Shown piece after piece: positions 8,382-15,167 of a stretch of 49,615 nt of DNA. The stretch covers positions 1 to 49,615 of the forward strand of contig CAJOIB010000003.1 in assembly GCA_905234705.1 (NCBI GenBank), read 5' to 3'. Numbering within the stretch: the first letter of the stretch is position 1; each line of letters starts with the position of its first letter. The stretch is from an uncultured Selenomonadaceae bacterium (lineage in GTDB: Bacteria; Bacillota; Negativicutes; Selenomonadales; Selenomonadaceae). A model generated the notes under the pieces. The model had not been told where the DNA came from, searched no databases, and worked only from the letters and a program-made list of their open reading frames with translations. The position numbers and the translations under genes are program-made.

Positions 8382-8452
8382 CGATAAGCGAAAAGTGATT
8401 AGGGAAAAGCGAAAATTACTAACCCTAACCACTAAACCCTAACAATTATTCG
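8382..8452 (-). repeat. Heptamer-rich inverted repeat between fruK and EIIAB
   Basis: On the minus strand this reads as variants of TTAGGG/GTTAGTG in tandem, flanked by AGCGAA and TTCGCT arms, followed by AGTGATT-type segments. Related sequences occur at 9541-9608 and inside murI (30949-31012). It forms an imperfect stem in the fruK-EIIAB intergenic RNA and could set the ratio of the two products, which is inference. Confidence 0.5.
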
Positions 8453-8458
8453 CTAATA

Positions 8459-9364
8459 TTAGATAGTTTTCAAGAGAGCCTCAACTTCGGGGCGAGTTGC
8501 AAGATTTTCAGAAAATGCGGAAGCCGAACCGGTTGCAACGCCCATCTTGAATGCTTTTTCGTAATCGCCGCCGGATTCTTCAAAACCAGCAATGAAACCG
8601 GCAACCATTGAATCGCCAGCGCCAACCGAATTAACCAATTTGCCTTTGGGAGCGAGCGATTTGTAAGATTTGCCTTCAGCCGTCAGCAAGATAGCGCCGT
8701 CGCCAGCCATTGAAATTAAAACGTTTTGCGCGCCTTTTTCCTGCAATTTCTTAGCGTACTCGATAATTTCAGCGTCGGTCGTGAGTTTAACGCCAAACAT
8801 ATCGCCGAGTTCGTGATTATTCGGTTTAATCAGCCACGGATTGAATTTCAAAACTTTTAAGAGCAAACCTTTTTCAGCGTCGACAACGATTCTAATGCCT
8901 TTGCCCTGCAACGGTTCAATCGTGCGCTCGTACATATCATCCGGCAAGGTGTTAGGAATTGAACCGGAAATGACAAGCGTATCACCGGCTTTGAGATTCT
9001 GCAGTTTAGCAAAAAGTTCGTCGCGTTTGGCTTCGCTGATTTTCGGACCTTGCCCGTTAATTTCGGTTTCGACATCGGCTTTAATCTTGACATTAATTCT
9101 GGAAAAGCCTTCGTCGAGTTTGACAAAATCATCGGCCGCGTTGAAAGTGCGGAGCTGGCGGATAATTTCATCACCGGTAAAGCCCGCAAGGAAACCCATA
9201 GCCGTGGATTTGTGCCCGAGGTTGCCCAAAACGACTGAAACGTTAATGCCCTTACCGCCGCCGAGCACTTGCTCATAACTCACGCGATTAATCGCGCCGG
9301 TAGTAAGTTTGTCGAGCCGAATGGCATAGTCAATCGCCGGATTGAACGTTACTGTGTAAATCAA
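8459..9364 (-). CDS. fruK: 1-phosphofructokinase
   Basis: 301 residues. ATP-dependent phosphorylation of fructose-1-phosphate to fructose-1,6-bisphosphate, following PTS import. PfkB-family marks: FNPAIDYAIRLD at the N-terminus, GGGKGINVS near residue 37, and the catalytic-base motif GAGDSMVAGF near the C-terminus. The start is TTG at 9364: it is eight bases after GGGGAGG and gives the standard Leu/Met-Ile-Tyr-Thr-Val-Thr N-terminus, whereas the upstream ATG lies within the untranslated leader. First gene of the PTS operon behind a strong promoter. No FruR repressor gene is next to it, unlike the usual fruRKA arrangement. Confidence 0.93.
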   Translation of the reverse strand: MIYTVTFNPAIDYAIRLDKLTTGAINRVSYEQVLGGGKGINVSVVLGNLGHKSTAMGFLAGFTGDEIIRQLRTFNAADDFVKLDEGFSRINVKIKADVETEINGQGPKISEAKRDELFAKLQNLKAGDTLVISGSIPNTLPDDMYERTIEPLQGKGIRIVVDAEKGLLLKVLKFNPWLIKPNNHELGDMFGVKLTTDAEIIEYAKKLQEKGAQNVLISMAGDGAILLTAEGKSYKSLAPKGKLVNSVGAGDSMVAGFIAGFEESGGDYEKAFKMGVATGSASAFSENLATRPEVEALLKTI

Positions 9365-9406
9365 TTCTAAAACCTCCCCAAATAGATTGAATATTTCTAC
9401 GTTGCG

Positions 9407-9435
9407 ATTATACAATAGGAAAAATCATATTTCAA
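9407..9435 (-). promoter_or_regulatory. Promoter of the fruK-PTS operon
   Basis: TTGAAA (9430-9435) and a perfect TATAAT (9407-9412) with 17-bp spacing on the minus strand, 43 bp before the TTG start of fruK. No obvious palindromic operator overlaps it. Confidence 0.8.
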
Positions 9436-9474
9436 TAAATTTAAAATCGCAGTGCCAAAATTTTTTGAGCAACC

Positions 9475-9510
9475 AAAAAAGCCCTCCGCATTTGGAAGGC
9501 TTTTTTAATT
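9475..9510 (-). terminator. Intrinsic terminator (bidirectional form)
   Basis: A6-GCC-C-TCC, a six-base loop, GGA-AGGC-T6: a strong stem with T-runs on either strand. On the minus strand it follows comF-hypA-ubiA after about 235 bp and ends that transcript before the fruK promoter. Confidence 0.85.
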
Positions 9511-9745
9511 TTACTCAGAAACCGCAAGCGGTATGAGTTTTCTAGGGAAAAGGTTATAGGGGCTAGGGAATAGTTCTAATCCCTTTACACTAAATCCTAA
9601 ATCCTAAACAAGGTATGAATTCTGTGCAGGACATTATTCGTAGTGCGTCTAACAACAAGTTGGAATTTCTCTGTTTCAAAACCGTAAACGGTACGAACAC
9701 TGAACTTATATCACACAAACCAGCAAATTGCAAGAAAAATTTTCG
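9511..9745. other. Gene-free stretch with degenerate short repeats
   Basis: No coding frame is supported. It holds two small hairpins of the form ACCG-NAAR-CGGT followed by AYGA (9521-9536 and 9681-9696), a third GGTATGA at 9612, about 80 bp apart, and a copy of the TTTAGGA-type heptamer repeat (9541-9608). It would be the 3' untranslated tail of ubiA. There is no sign of a small RNA promoter that I can defend. Confidence 0.5.
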
Positions 9746-10591
9746 TCAATAATTCAGCCACGTGCAAATCAAAATCGCAACTGAAACAATTCCATTTCGC
9801 ATAAAGTAGGCTTGCGTCACCTGCGAAAAATCGCGCGGACTGACTATCGCGTGCTGATATACCAACGTCAACGCCGCTATCGCTACACCCAAAAAATATA
9901 CCCAGCCCAAGCCCATTATCACGCCGACCGCCAAAAAACATATTACGCAAAGCACATGCGCCGCCTTTGAAATTTTGAATGCGCCCTTCGCGCCATATTC
10001 CGTCGCCAGCGAATGTAAATGTTGCGATTTGTCAAATTGTTCGTCCTGCGCGCCATACATCGCGTCAAAGCCCAGCATCCACAGCATTACCGCTAAACAT
10101 AAAAATATCATCGGCACTGAAAAAATTTCGCCCGTCACCGCAACCCACGCACCCGCTGGCGCCATTGCTATTGCCACGCCCAAAAATGCGTGACACCAGC
10201 CCGTAAATCTTTTCGTGAACGGATAAATTATGAAAGGCAACGCCGCCACCGGTAAAAGTTTCAGGCAAATCGGCGGCAACTGCGCGACCGCTATAACCAT
10301 TATCAGCAAACAACCGATTATGAACATTAGCGCTTCCGGCTTTGTAATTTCGCCGCGCACCATTGCCCGATACCTAAGCCGCGGTTGCAATTTGTCATAT
10401 TTCAAATCCGCGAGATTGTCAATCGCCATTGCCGCCGCCCGCCCGAATGTTACCGCCATTGCGATTAAAAATAATACCCGCGCGCTGACTGTTCCATTCG
10501 ACGCCAACAGCGCCGCCATAAATGCAAATGGTAAATCAAAAATCGTGTGTGAAAGCGCAATGTTGTTAATGTGCGCCTTGAGCGTTGCCAA
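9746..10591 (-). CDS. UbiA-family prenyltransferase (4-hydroxybenzoate polyprenyltransferase/MqnP-like)
   Basis: 281 residues from a TTG start that lies eight bases after GAGGAG and just beyond the hypA stop; an ATG 39 bp upstream would overlap hypA. Eight to nine membrane segments. The two Asp-rich motifs of the family are present: N-x-x-D-x-x-x-D (DNLADLKYD, about residue 58) and GFDAMYGAQDEQFDK (about residue 175), which bind prenyl diphosphate through Mg2+. The enzyme attaches a polyprenyl tail to an aromatic ring in quinone synthesis; in bacteria of this type it is often the MqnP step of the futalosine menaquinone route. No other quinone gene is nearby, so the substrate is unproven. Confidence 0.85.
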   Translation of the reverse strand: MATLKAHINNIALSHTIFDLPFAFMAALLASNGTVSARVLFLIAMAVTFGRAAAMAIDNLADLKYDKLQPRLRYRAMVRGEITKPEALMFIIGCLLIMVIAVAQLPPICLKLLPVAALPFIIYPFTKRFTGWCHAFLGVAIAMAPAGAWVAVTGEIFSVPMIFLCLAVMLWMLGFDAMYGAQDEQFDKSQHLHSLATEYGAKGAFKISKAAHVLCVICFLAVGVIMGLGWVYFLGVAIAALTLVYQHAIVSPRDFSQVTQAYFMRNGIVSVAILICTWLNY

Positions 10592-10604
10592 TATTTTCAG
10601 CTCC

Positions 10605-10943
10605 TCATTCGCAGTCAACAAATTCAACAAGAAGTTCGCGACCGCTCTTCAAAATCAAAATCCCGCCGCATTCGGGACAGAAAAAATTGTACCGCGCAAT
10701 GTTAAAAGTTTTGCCACACTTGTTGCACTGCGCAATTATCGGTACGTGATTAATTTTTAGCGCCGCATTTTCAGCGATTGTATTTTTTTTGAGAACGTCA
10801 AAACTGAAATTCAGCGCGTCGAGTTCCACGCCCGCCATATCGCCGATTTTCAAGCCGATTGCTGAAATTTTTTCTGCGCGATTTTCAGCGGCAACTTCCA
10901 GCGCAATTTTTAAAATTCCCTCGACAAGTGAAGCCTCATGCAT
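10605..10943 (-). CDS. hypA: Hydrogenase/urease nickel metallochaperone HypA
   Basis: 112 residues, normal HypA length. The N-terminal MHE (nickel-binding His2, Glu3) and the zinc ribbon CNKCG...FFCPECG near residues 73-92 are intact. HypA delivers nickel to the [NiFe]-hydrogenase large subunit with HypB. Here it stands alone between comF and ubiA, with neither hypB nor a hydrogenase gene in the window. The gap to comF is only 3 bp and ubiA begins 13 bp later, so the three form one operon. Confidence 0.92.
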   Translation of the reverse strand: MHEASLVEGILKIALEVAAENRAEKISAIGLKIGDMAGVELDALNFSFDVLKKNTIAENAALKINHVPIIAQCNKCGKTFNIARYNFFCPECGGILILKSGRELLVEFVDCE

Positions 10944-10946
10944 ATT

Positions 10947-11633
10947 TTAATCTCCAAAATCCGACGCCAACGCCATAACAAAAATTTTAGCTGCGCCCGC
11001 ATTTTTTAAAACCGCCGCACATTCAGCCGTGGTCGCGCCCGTGGTATAAATATCGTCTACAATCAAAATATTTTTGCCGCGAATGTCAGCGCCTTCGATA
11101 AAACTAAACGCGCCCTTCAAAATTTCCTTGCGCTCTGCCGGACTGTATTTGAAAAGTTTTGGCGTGTATTTTTTGCGAATCAGTAAATTTTCTGCAGTTA
11201 AGCCCTGCGCGATAAGCCAATCGCGAAAAATCAGCTCAACTTGATTGTAGCCGCGCTCTTTCAAACGATCTGCGTGAAGCGGAACGTAAGTTGCAAGGTC
11301 AATATTGGAGAGAAAATTTTTAATTTCGGTGCGACTGGAAATATCGGCGAGAATTTTGTGAAAAGCGGGCATGACGTTTAAATTATTGTCGAATTTCAAT
11401 TTGCGAAGAAGTGAGCGCGTGCCGCCGTGATATTTTGTAATGGCGAAAACGCCGCTTAGAATATCGGGCGGATTTTTTTGTACGTCGAGGCGCAAAATTT
11501 TATTCTCGCAGTCCGGACAAAATTGATAGCGTTCGTCGACGATTTCGCGGCAGAGCGGACAAATCGGCGGATAAATTATGTAAACGAGCGTAGTCTTTAC
11601 AAAATTTAAAATGTACAAAATTTTATTAAGCAT
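10947..11633 (-). CDS. ComF-family phosphoribosyltransferase-like protein
   Basis: 228 residues. An N-terminal zinc finger CPLC-x9-QFCPDC, then a type-I PRTase fold with ILIVDDIYTTGAT at about residue 190 as the PRPP loop. ComF proteins assist uptake of single-stranded DNA in natural competence, through a mechanism not fully known. The in-frame extension to 11678 runs into the hairpin repeat and was rejected; the ATG at 11633 has only a weak GGAAA site. The presence of comF together with a heavily repeated octamer in this genome is noted in the findings. Confidence 0.85.
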   Translation of the reverse strand: MLNKILYILNFVKTTLVYIIYPPICPLCREIVDERYQFCPDCENKILRLDVQKNPPDILSGVFAITKYHGGTRSLLRKLKFDNNLNVMPAFHKILADISSRTEIKNFLSNIDLATYVPLHADRLKERGYNQVELIFRDWLIAQGLTAENLLIRKKYTPKLFKYSPAERKEILKGAFSFIEGADIRGKNILIVDDIYTTGATTAECAAVLKNAGAAKIFVMALASDFGD

Positions 11634-11655
11634 AACTATTTCCAAACGTTTGAGA

Positions 11656-11765
11656 GGCGCGCACGGATGCGCGCCCACCCCGCGCCTAGTCGCGTGATGC
11701 GACTAATGCGCGGAAGTTTTCTTTCTTTGCAAGCGTTTCTTTCTTTCCGAAAAGAAAGAAATGCT
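11656..11765 (-). repeat. Three-hairpin 3'-end element, copy 2
   Basis: Hairpin C (11732-11765, AGC...GCT arms) begins 9 bp after the stop of the manA-ROK gene, followed by GCAAAGAAAG, hairpin B (11680-11713, inner AGTCGC/GCGACT in place of AGTCAC/GTGACT of copy 1) and hairpin A (11656-11675, GGCGCGC/GCGCGCC, loop ATCCGT on the minus strand). The A-G and T-C exchanges keep the pairing. There is no T-run after A, so this copy is not a simple terminator and transcription could continue into comF. Confidence 0.75.
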
Positions 11766-11774
11766 GATACAAAT

Positions 11775-13625
11775 TTATAAATTTGCCGCACCAATCATAC
11801 CAGCGTTAGAGCCGAGCTCAGCTATTGCAATTTTCGGAATGGGCGCGTGTATTCCACCAAAACAATCTTCCTTCAAAATATCAGTTAACGGCTCAATAAA
11901 ATCTTTCGCATAAGCGCTCATTGTGCCGCCAATCAATATAAGCTGCGGACGGAACATATTCACGATATTCACAATGCCCTGTCCAAGCATAAGCGTGTAC
12001 TGTTCAACAACTTCCATCATTGCAACGTCTTCATTTTTGGCAAGAGTAAAAATTTCGTCAAGCGTCATATCTTTGCCCGCAACTTGAGCCGCCGCCTTCA
12101 AGAGCGCCGGAACTGAAACATAAGCCTCAAGACAGCCCTTGCGCCCACAACTGCACAGCCGCCCGTGTACACGAATAACTTGGTGACCAACTTCACTGCC
12201 GCCCATTATGCCGCCTTCAAAAACTTCACCGTTCAAAATAATTCCGCCACCAACGCCATTGCCCATAGTGAACATAACAACGTCGCTGAAATTTTTTCCA
12301 GCACCAGCAACCGCTTCGCCCAACGCCGCACAATCAGCATCATTCGCAATCCGAACCGGACACGGTATCACTTCGCCCAAAGTTTTCGTCAGCTGTACAT
12401 CTTCCCAGCGAATATTATTTGAATAAACAACAGTTCCCTTGCGCCTGTCAATCGTCCCAGGCACGCCAACGCCCACGCCTACGCATTGTTCGAGCGGGAT
12501 ATTATTTTCCGCCAAAAGTTTTAAAATATTTTCCGCCGTTTCTTCAATGATTTCTCGCGCAGTACGTTTAGGTTGCGTAGGATATTTCCGCGCGTCAATA
12601 ATTTGATTCTGCTCATTGACAATGCCCATATTAATCTCTGACGAACCAATATTCACGCCAACACGAATTGGATTAGCTTTTTCGCGAATGGTAGTTAAAA
12701 GCGCATCGCAATTTCCCTCAATCTGCCAATCGCCCGAATTTGCGGGCAGGAAAAATGAATCGCCCTTCTTGTAAGAAAGTTTTTCGCCCTTATTACTAAT
12801 CGTACCGTTGCCGTCCAAAATCAATATGCTCAAAAAAGATTTTTCGTCAACGTTGCCCTGCATTCGGTAAGTCAGCCGCCCGTCCAAATCAATTTTATCA
12901 ACAGTGAAATAATCGCAATCCGCCACGTGCGGATAACTATTCGCGTTTGTAATAATCGGAATCCTATTCGTAACGGCAAGAGCCTTTTCAATGTGCAAAT
13001 CCCGTCTTTTGCCGTCAGCGCCAACCCTTCCATAATCGTAAATCCTATAAGTAACATTTGAATTTTGCTGAATCTCGGCAATCAAAATTCCCTTGCCAAT
13101 CGCATGCAAAGTTCCCGACTCTATCAAAAAAATATCGCCCTTCTTAACCGGCACAGCATTTAAAACTTCCAGCAAAGTATTTTCCTTGATACGCGCCGCA
13201 AATTCTTCTTTGGAAATTTCCTGCTTGAAACCGTAATACAGAAAAGCGCCAGGTTCAGCGTCAAGCACAACCCACATTTCCGTTTTGCCGTACTGATTTT
13301 CATTTTTCAGCGCATAAGCATTCGACGGATGAACTTGAATTGAAAGATTATCGCGCGCGTCAATAAATTTGGTGAGAATCGGAAATTCGCGGAAACGCCG
13401 ACAATGCGTCCCAAGAACTTCAAGCCCTTCAGCGTCGAGATATTCAATCAAAGTTTTGCCCGCGTATTCGCCATTTACAATCGTCGAAGGTCCGGCGGAG
13501 TGCGCAGATAATACCCACGCCTCAGCCAAAATCGCGCCGTCATATTCAACGCCGTATTCGTCAACCAATCTGTGTCCGCCCCATAAATAATCCTTGCACG
13601 CCGGTTTCAATTTCAAAAGCGCCAT
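11775..13625 (-). CDS. Fused class I mannose-6-phosphate isomerase and ROK-family sugar kinase
   Basis: 616 residues in one frame. Residues 1-315 are a ManA-type isomerase (fructose-6-P to mannose-6-P): metal ligands in QVHPSN (Gln97, His99), KTEMW (Glu116) and SGTLHAIGKG (His174). Residues 320-616 are a ROK kinase: IGSSEINMGIV phosphate loop, catalytic Asp429 in IANDADCAALGE, G-x-E-V-G-H (His481) and the zinc motif CSCGRKGC (Cys491, 493, 498). The second half probably phosphorylates glucose, mannose or fructose, so the fusion could take free hexose to its phosphate and then isomerise it. Start ATG chosen for the GGAG site; the earlier in-frame ATG lacks one. Each half is usually a separate gene. 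Confidence 0.9.
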   Translation of the reverse strand: MALLKLKPACKDYLWGGHRLVDEYGVEYDGAILAEAWVLSAHSAGPSTIVNGEYAGKTLIEYLDAEGLEVLGTHCRRFREFPILTKFIDARDNLSIQVHPSNAYALKNENQYGKTEMWVVLDAEPGAFLYYGFKQEISKEEFAARIKENTLLEVLNAVPVKKGDIFLIESGTLHAIGKGILIAEIQQNSNVTYRIYDYGRVGADGKRRDLHIEKALAVTNRIPIITNANSYPHVADCDYFTVDKIDLDGRLTYRMQGNVDEKSFLSILILDGNGTISNKGEKLSYKKGDSFFLPANSGDWQIEGNCDALLTTIREKANPIRVGVNIGSSEINMGIVNEQNQIIDARKYPTQPKRTAREIIEETAENILKLLAENNIPLEQCVGVGVGVPGTIDRRKGTVVYSNNIRWEDVQLTKTLGEVIPCPVRIANDADCAALGEAVAGAGKNFSDVVMFTMGNGVGGGIILNGEVFEGGIMGGSEVGHQVIRVHGRLCSCGRKGCLEAYVSVPALLKAAAQVAGKDMTLDEIFTLAKNEDVAMMEVVEQYTLMLGQGIVNIVNMFRPQLILIGGTMSAYAKDFIEPLTDILKEDCFGGIHAPIPKIAIAELGSNAGMIGAANL

Positions 13626-13664
13626 AAAAACCACTCCATTAAAATTTCTGCAATTCATTTCCCG

Positions 13665-13685
13665 CCAAAATAAAAAAATCCTGCC
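13665..13685. repeat. Left copy of 21-bp direct repeat flanking the Zorya-like operon
   Basis: Identical to 16687-16707 in the same orientation: CC, A4, T, A7, then TCCTGCC. The next 12 bp are also alike (TGCGCGACAGAA against CTTGCGATAGAA). It lies 12 bp past the HNH gene stop. Confidence 0.8.
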
Positions 13686-13695
13686 TGCGCGACAG
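13671..13695 (-). terminator. Intrinsic terminator of the Zorya-like operon
   Basis: On the minus strand CTGTC pairs with GGCAG around a GCGCA loop, followed by GA-T7. It begins 3 bp after the HNH stop codon and coincides with the left flanking repeat, which itself includes one TCGCGCAG octamer. Confidence 0.65.
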
Positions 13696-13697
13696 AA

Positions 13698-14480
13698 TTA
13701 AAATTTGTGGTTGTGTTTGCGGCGATGACAATCCGCGCATAAAACTTCCAGATTTGAACGGCTGCAATCGTTTTTAATGCCGTTCCTGTGATGGACGTGC
13801 AAATTTTTAGTGTCGGAAATTTTTTTGCCGCAATTTGAGCAAGTATAGCCCGCTTCCGTTCGCAACATTTTTGAGATAATCGTCCAATTCGCAGGATAAA
13901 TATTTGGCGGAGCAGTTTCAGCAGTGAATTTTGGTATTATGGCAAAATTTTTCTGGTTGTCGCCATTCATAACTTTAAAAAATTCTTCGAGCGAAAAAGC
14001 TTCGTAAATCTCACGTTGTCGCGCAGGAGAAACAGTTTTGTAGCCTTTCCAATTCAAAGCGCGCAAGCAATGTTTACAAACGTGCAATTTTTTTTCGATT
14101 GATTGAATTTTATTATCAATGATAACATTAATTTTAAAAATTCCGCTGGTATTTTCCGAAAGCACATATTTATCATAGCGTTTTTGAGTGTACATGCCTT
14201 TCAAAGTTGCGCAGCCTGTCACGTGAAATTTGTAATTGGTTTCTTGTTCAAAATATTGGGCTTGGTCGCGAATGTACAAAATCACGCGCCGCCCTTGATA
14301 AAAAATCCCCGCTTCAGAAAAAATTGTACCGATGTCGTCAATCGAAACTTCAATCTCCGGAAGAATCGGCTGTTTCCAATCGGGTTGACTAATCGAAATG
14401 TCCAAATCAAAATCAGATTTAGCGTCATCAGAAATTCCCATGAGCCGGAGCATTTTTTTGAAACTGTCGGTATCGCTCAT
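13698..14480 (-). CDS. HNH endonuclease, ZorE-like third gene of a Zorya-type operon
   Basis: 260 residues. The C-terminal HNH domain is complete: Cys214-x2-Cys217, His230-His231, Asn243, Cys248-x2-Cys251-His252 and His256 (ββα-metal nuclease with zinc-binding cysteines). A second CxxC (Cys135, Cys138, VCKHCLRALNW) and about 120 residues of unrecognised N-terminal domain precede it. It starts 3 bp after the zorB-like stop and ends the operon at a terminator. In Zorya type II the third protein ZorE is an HNH nickase thought to attack invading DNA, and the gene order here matches. The N-terminal domain is not one I can assign to ZorE, so a variant subtype is possible. Confidence 0.72.
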   Translation of the reverse strand: MSDTDSFKKMLRLMGISDDAKSDFDLDISISQPDWKQPILPEIEVSIDDIGTIFSEAGIFYQGRRVILYIRDQAQYFEQETNYKFHVTGCATLKGMYTQKRYDKYVLSENTSGIFKINVIIDNKIQSIEKKLHVCKHCLRALNWKGYKTVSPARQREIYEAFSLEEFFKVMNGDNQKNFAIIPKFTAETAPPNIYPANWTIISKMLRTEAGYTCSNCGKKISDTKNLHVHHRNGIKNDCSRSNLEVLCADCHRRKHNHKF

Positions 14481-14483
14481 TTG

Positions 14484-15167
14484 TCAATCAATCCCATCTG
14501 CAAGTTCATTCATTTTTTCGTCGGCGGCGGTACGAATCCGAAAATCCACGCGCCTTGAAAGTTTATCATTAATCGCGCCATTTGTCATTATCGGCTGGCT
14601 CGAAGATAAACCATTCGCCGTGATTTTTAAAATAATCCAATCCAAATTATTTTGAAGAGCGGGCATATTCACCGCGTAACTCAAAACTGCGCGAGTGCGG
14701 GCTTGAGAAAGCGCCATATTGTTTAAATATTCCTGCTGTCGATTAGCCGCGCCTTCCCAATGCGGGTCGGTGTGCCCTTCAATACGAATTTCTTCAATAT
14801 AACTTTTGTATTCGTCCTGCGAAATGACTTTGACATAGCGCGGAAAAAAGTCGTCAAGTATCTGCTGAAATTGCGGCGTCAATAAATTTGAACCCACGGC
14901 GAATAAAACATCCGGCTCTTTGAATCGCATTGTCAAAGTTTTTCGGTCAAGTTCCGCATTCCATTTCGGCAAATCCGCTTGAAATTCTTCCAGCAACGCT
15001 TGATAAATTTTTTGTTTAACCACTGCGTAATTGTAAATCATTTCGTTTTTGAGCCGCTGTTCATTTTGCACCTGCATCATAAACGCAACCGCTATGAACA
15101 TAAAAACTATCATCATGCCCGACATTATGTCTGAAATCGACATCCAATGTTCGTCCGGTTTTTTCAA
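14484..15167 (-). CDS. MotB/OmpA-like protein, ZorB-like
   Basis: 227 residues. A short cytoplasmic N-terminus, one membrane helix (about residues 14-32, MSGMMIVFMFIAVAFMM) preceded by Asp13 in S-I-S-D-I, the position of the proton-carrying Asp of stator units. Then a linker and a C-terminal OmpA peptidoglycan-binding domain (IRIEGHTD, ALSQARTRAVLSY, LSRRVDFRI). The TTG start overlaps the zorA-like stop as TTGA, which couples translation. In Zorya, ZorA5B2 is a proton-driven stator in the inner membrane that senses phage at the envelope. No flagellar genes are near, so a flagellar MotB is unlikely. Confidence 0.78.
   Translation of the reverse strand: MKKPDEHWMSISDIMSGMMIVFMFIAVAFMMQVQNEQRLKNEMIYNYAVVKQKIYQALLEEFQADLPKWNAELDRKTLTMRFKEPDVLFAVGSNLLTPQFQQILDDFFPRYVKVISQDEYKSYIEEIRIEGHTDPHWEGAANRQQEYLNNMALSQARTRAVLSYAVNMPALQNNLDWIILKITANGLSSSQPIMTNGAINDKLSRRVDFRIRTAADEKMNELADGID

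Noticed and set aside
9511..9745. Small CRISPR array
   Set aside because: Only two or three degenerate units of about 16 bp at 80-bp spacing, with no constant repeat and no cas gene.
11634..11678. Longer N-terminus of ComF
   Set aside because: It would be encoded by the hairpin element (G-A-H-P-C-A-P-L) rather than by the gene.
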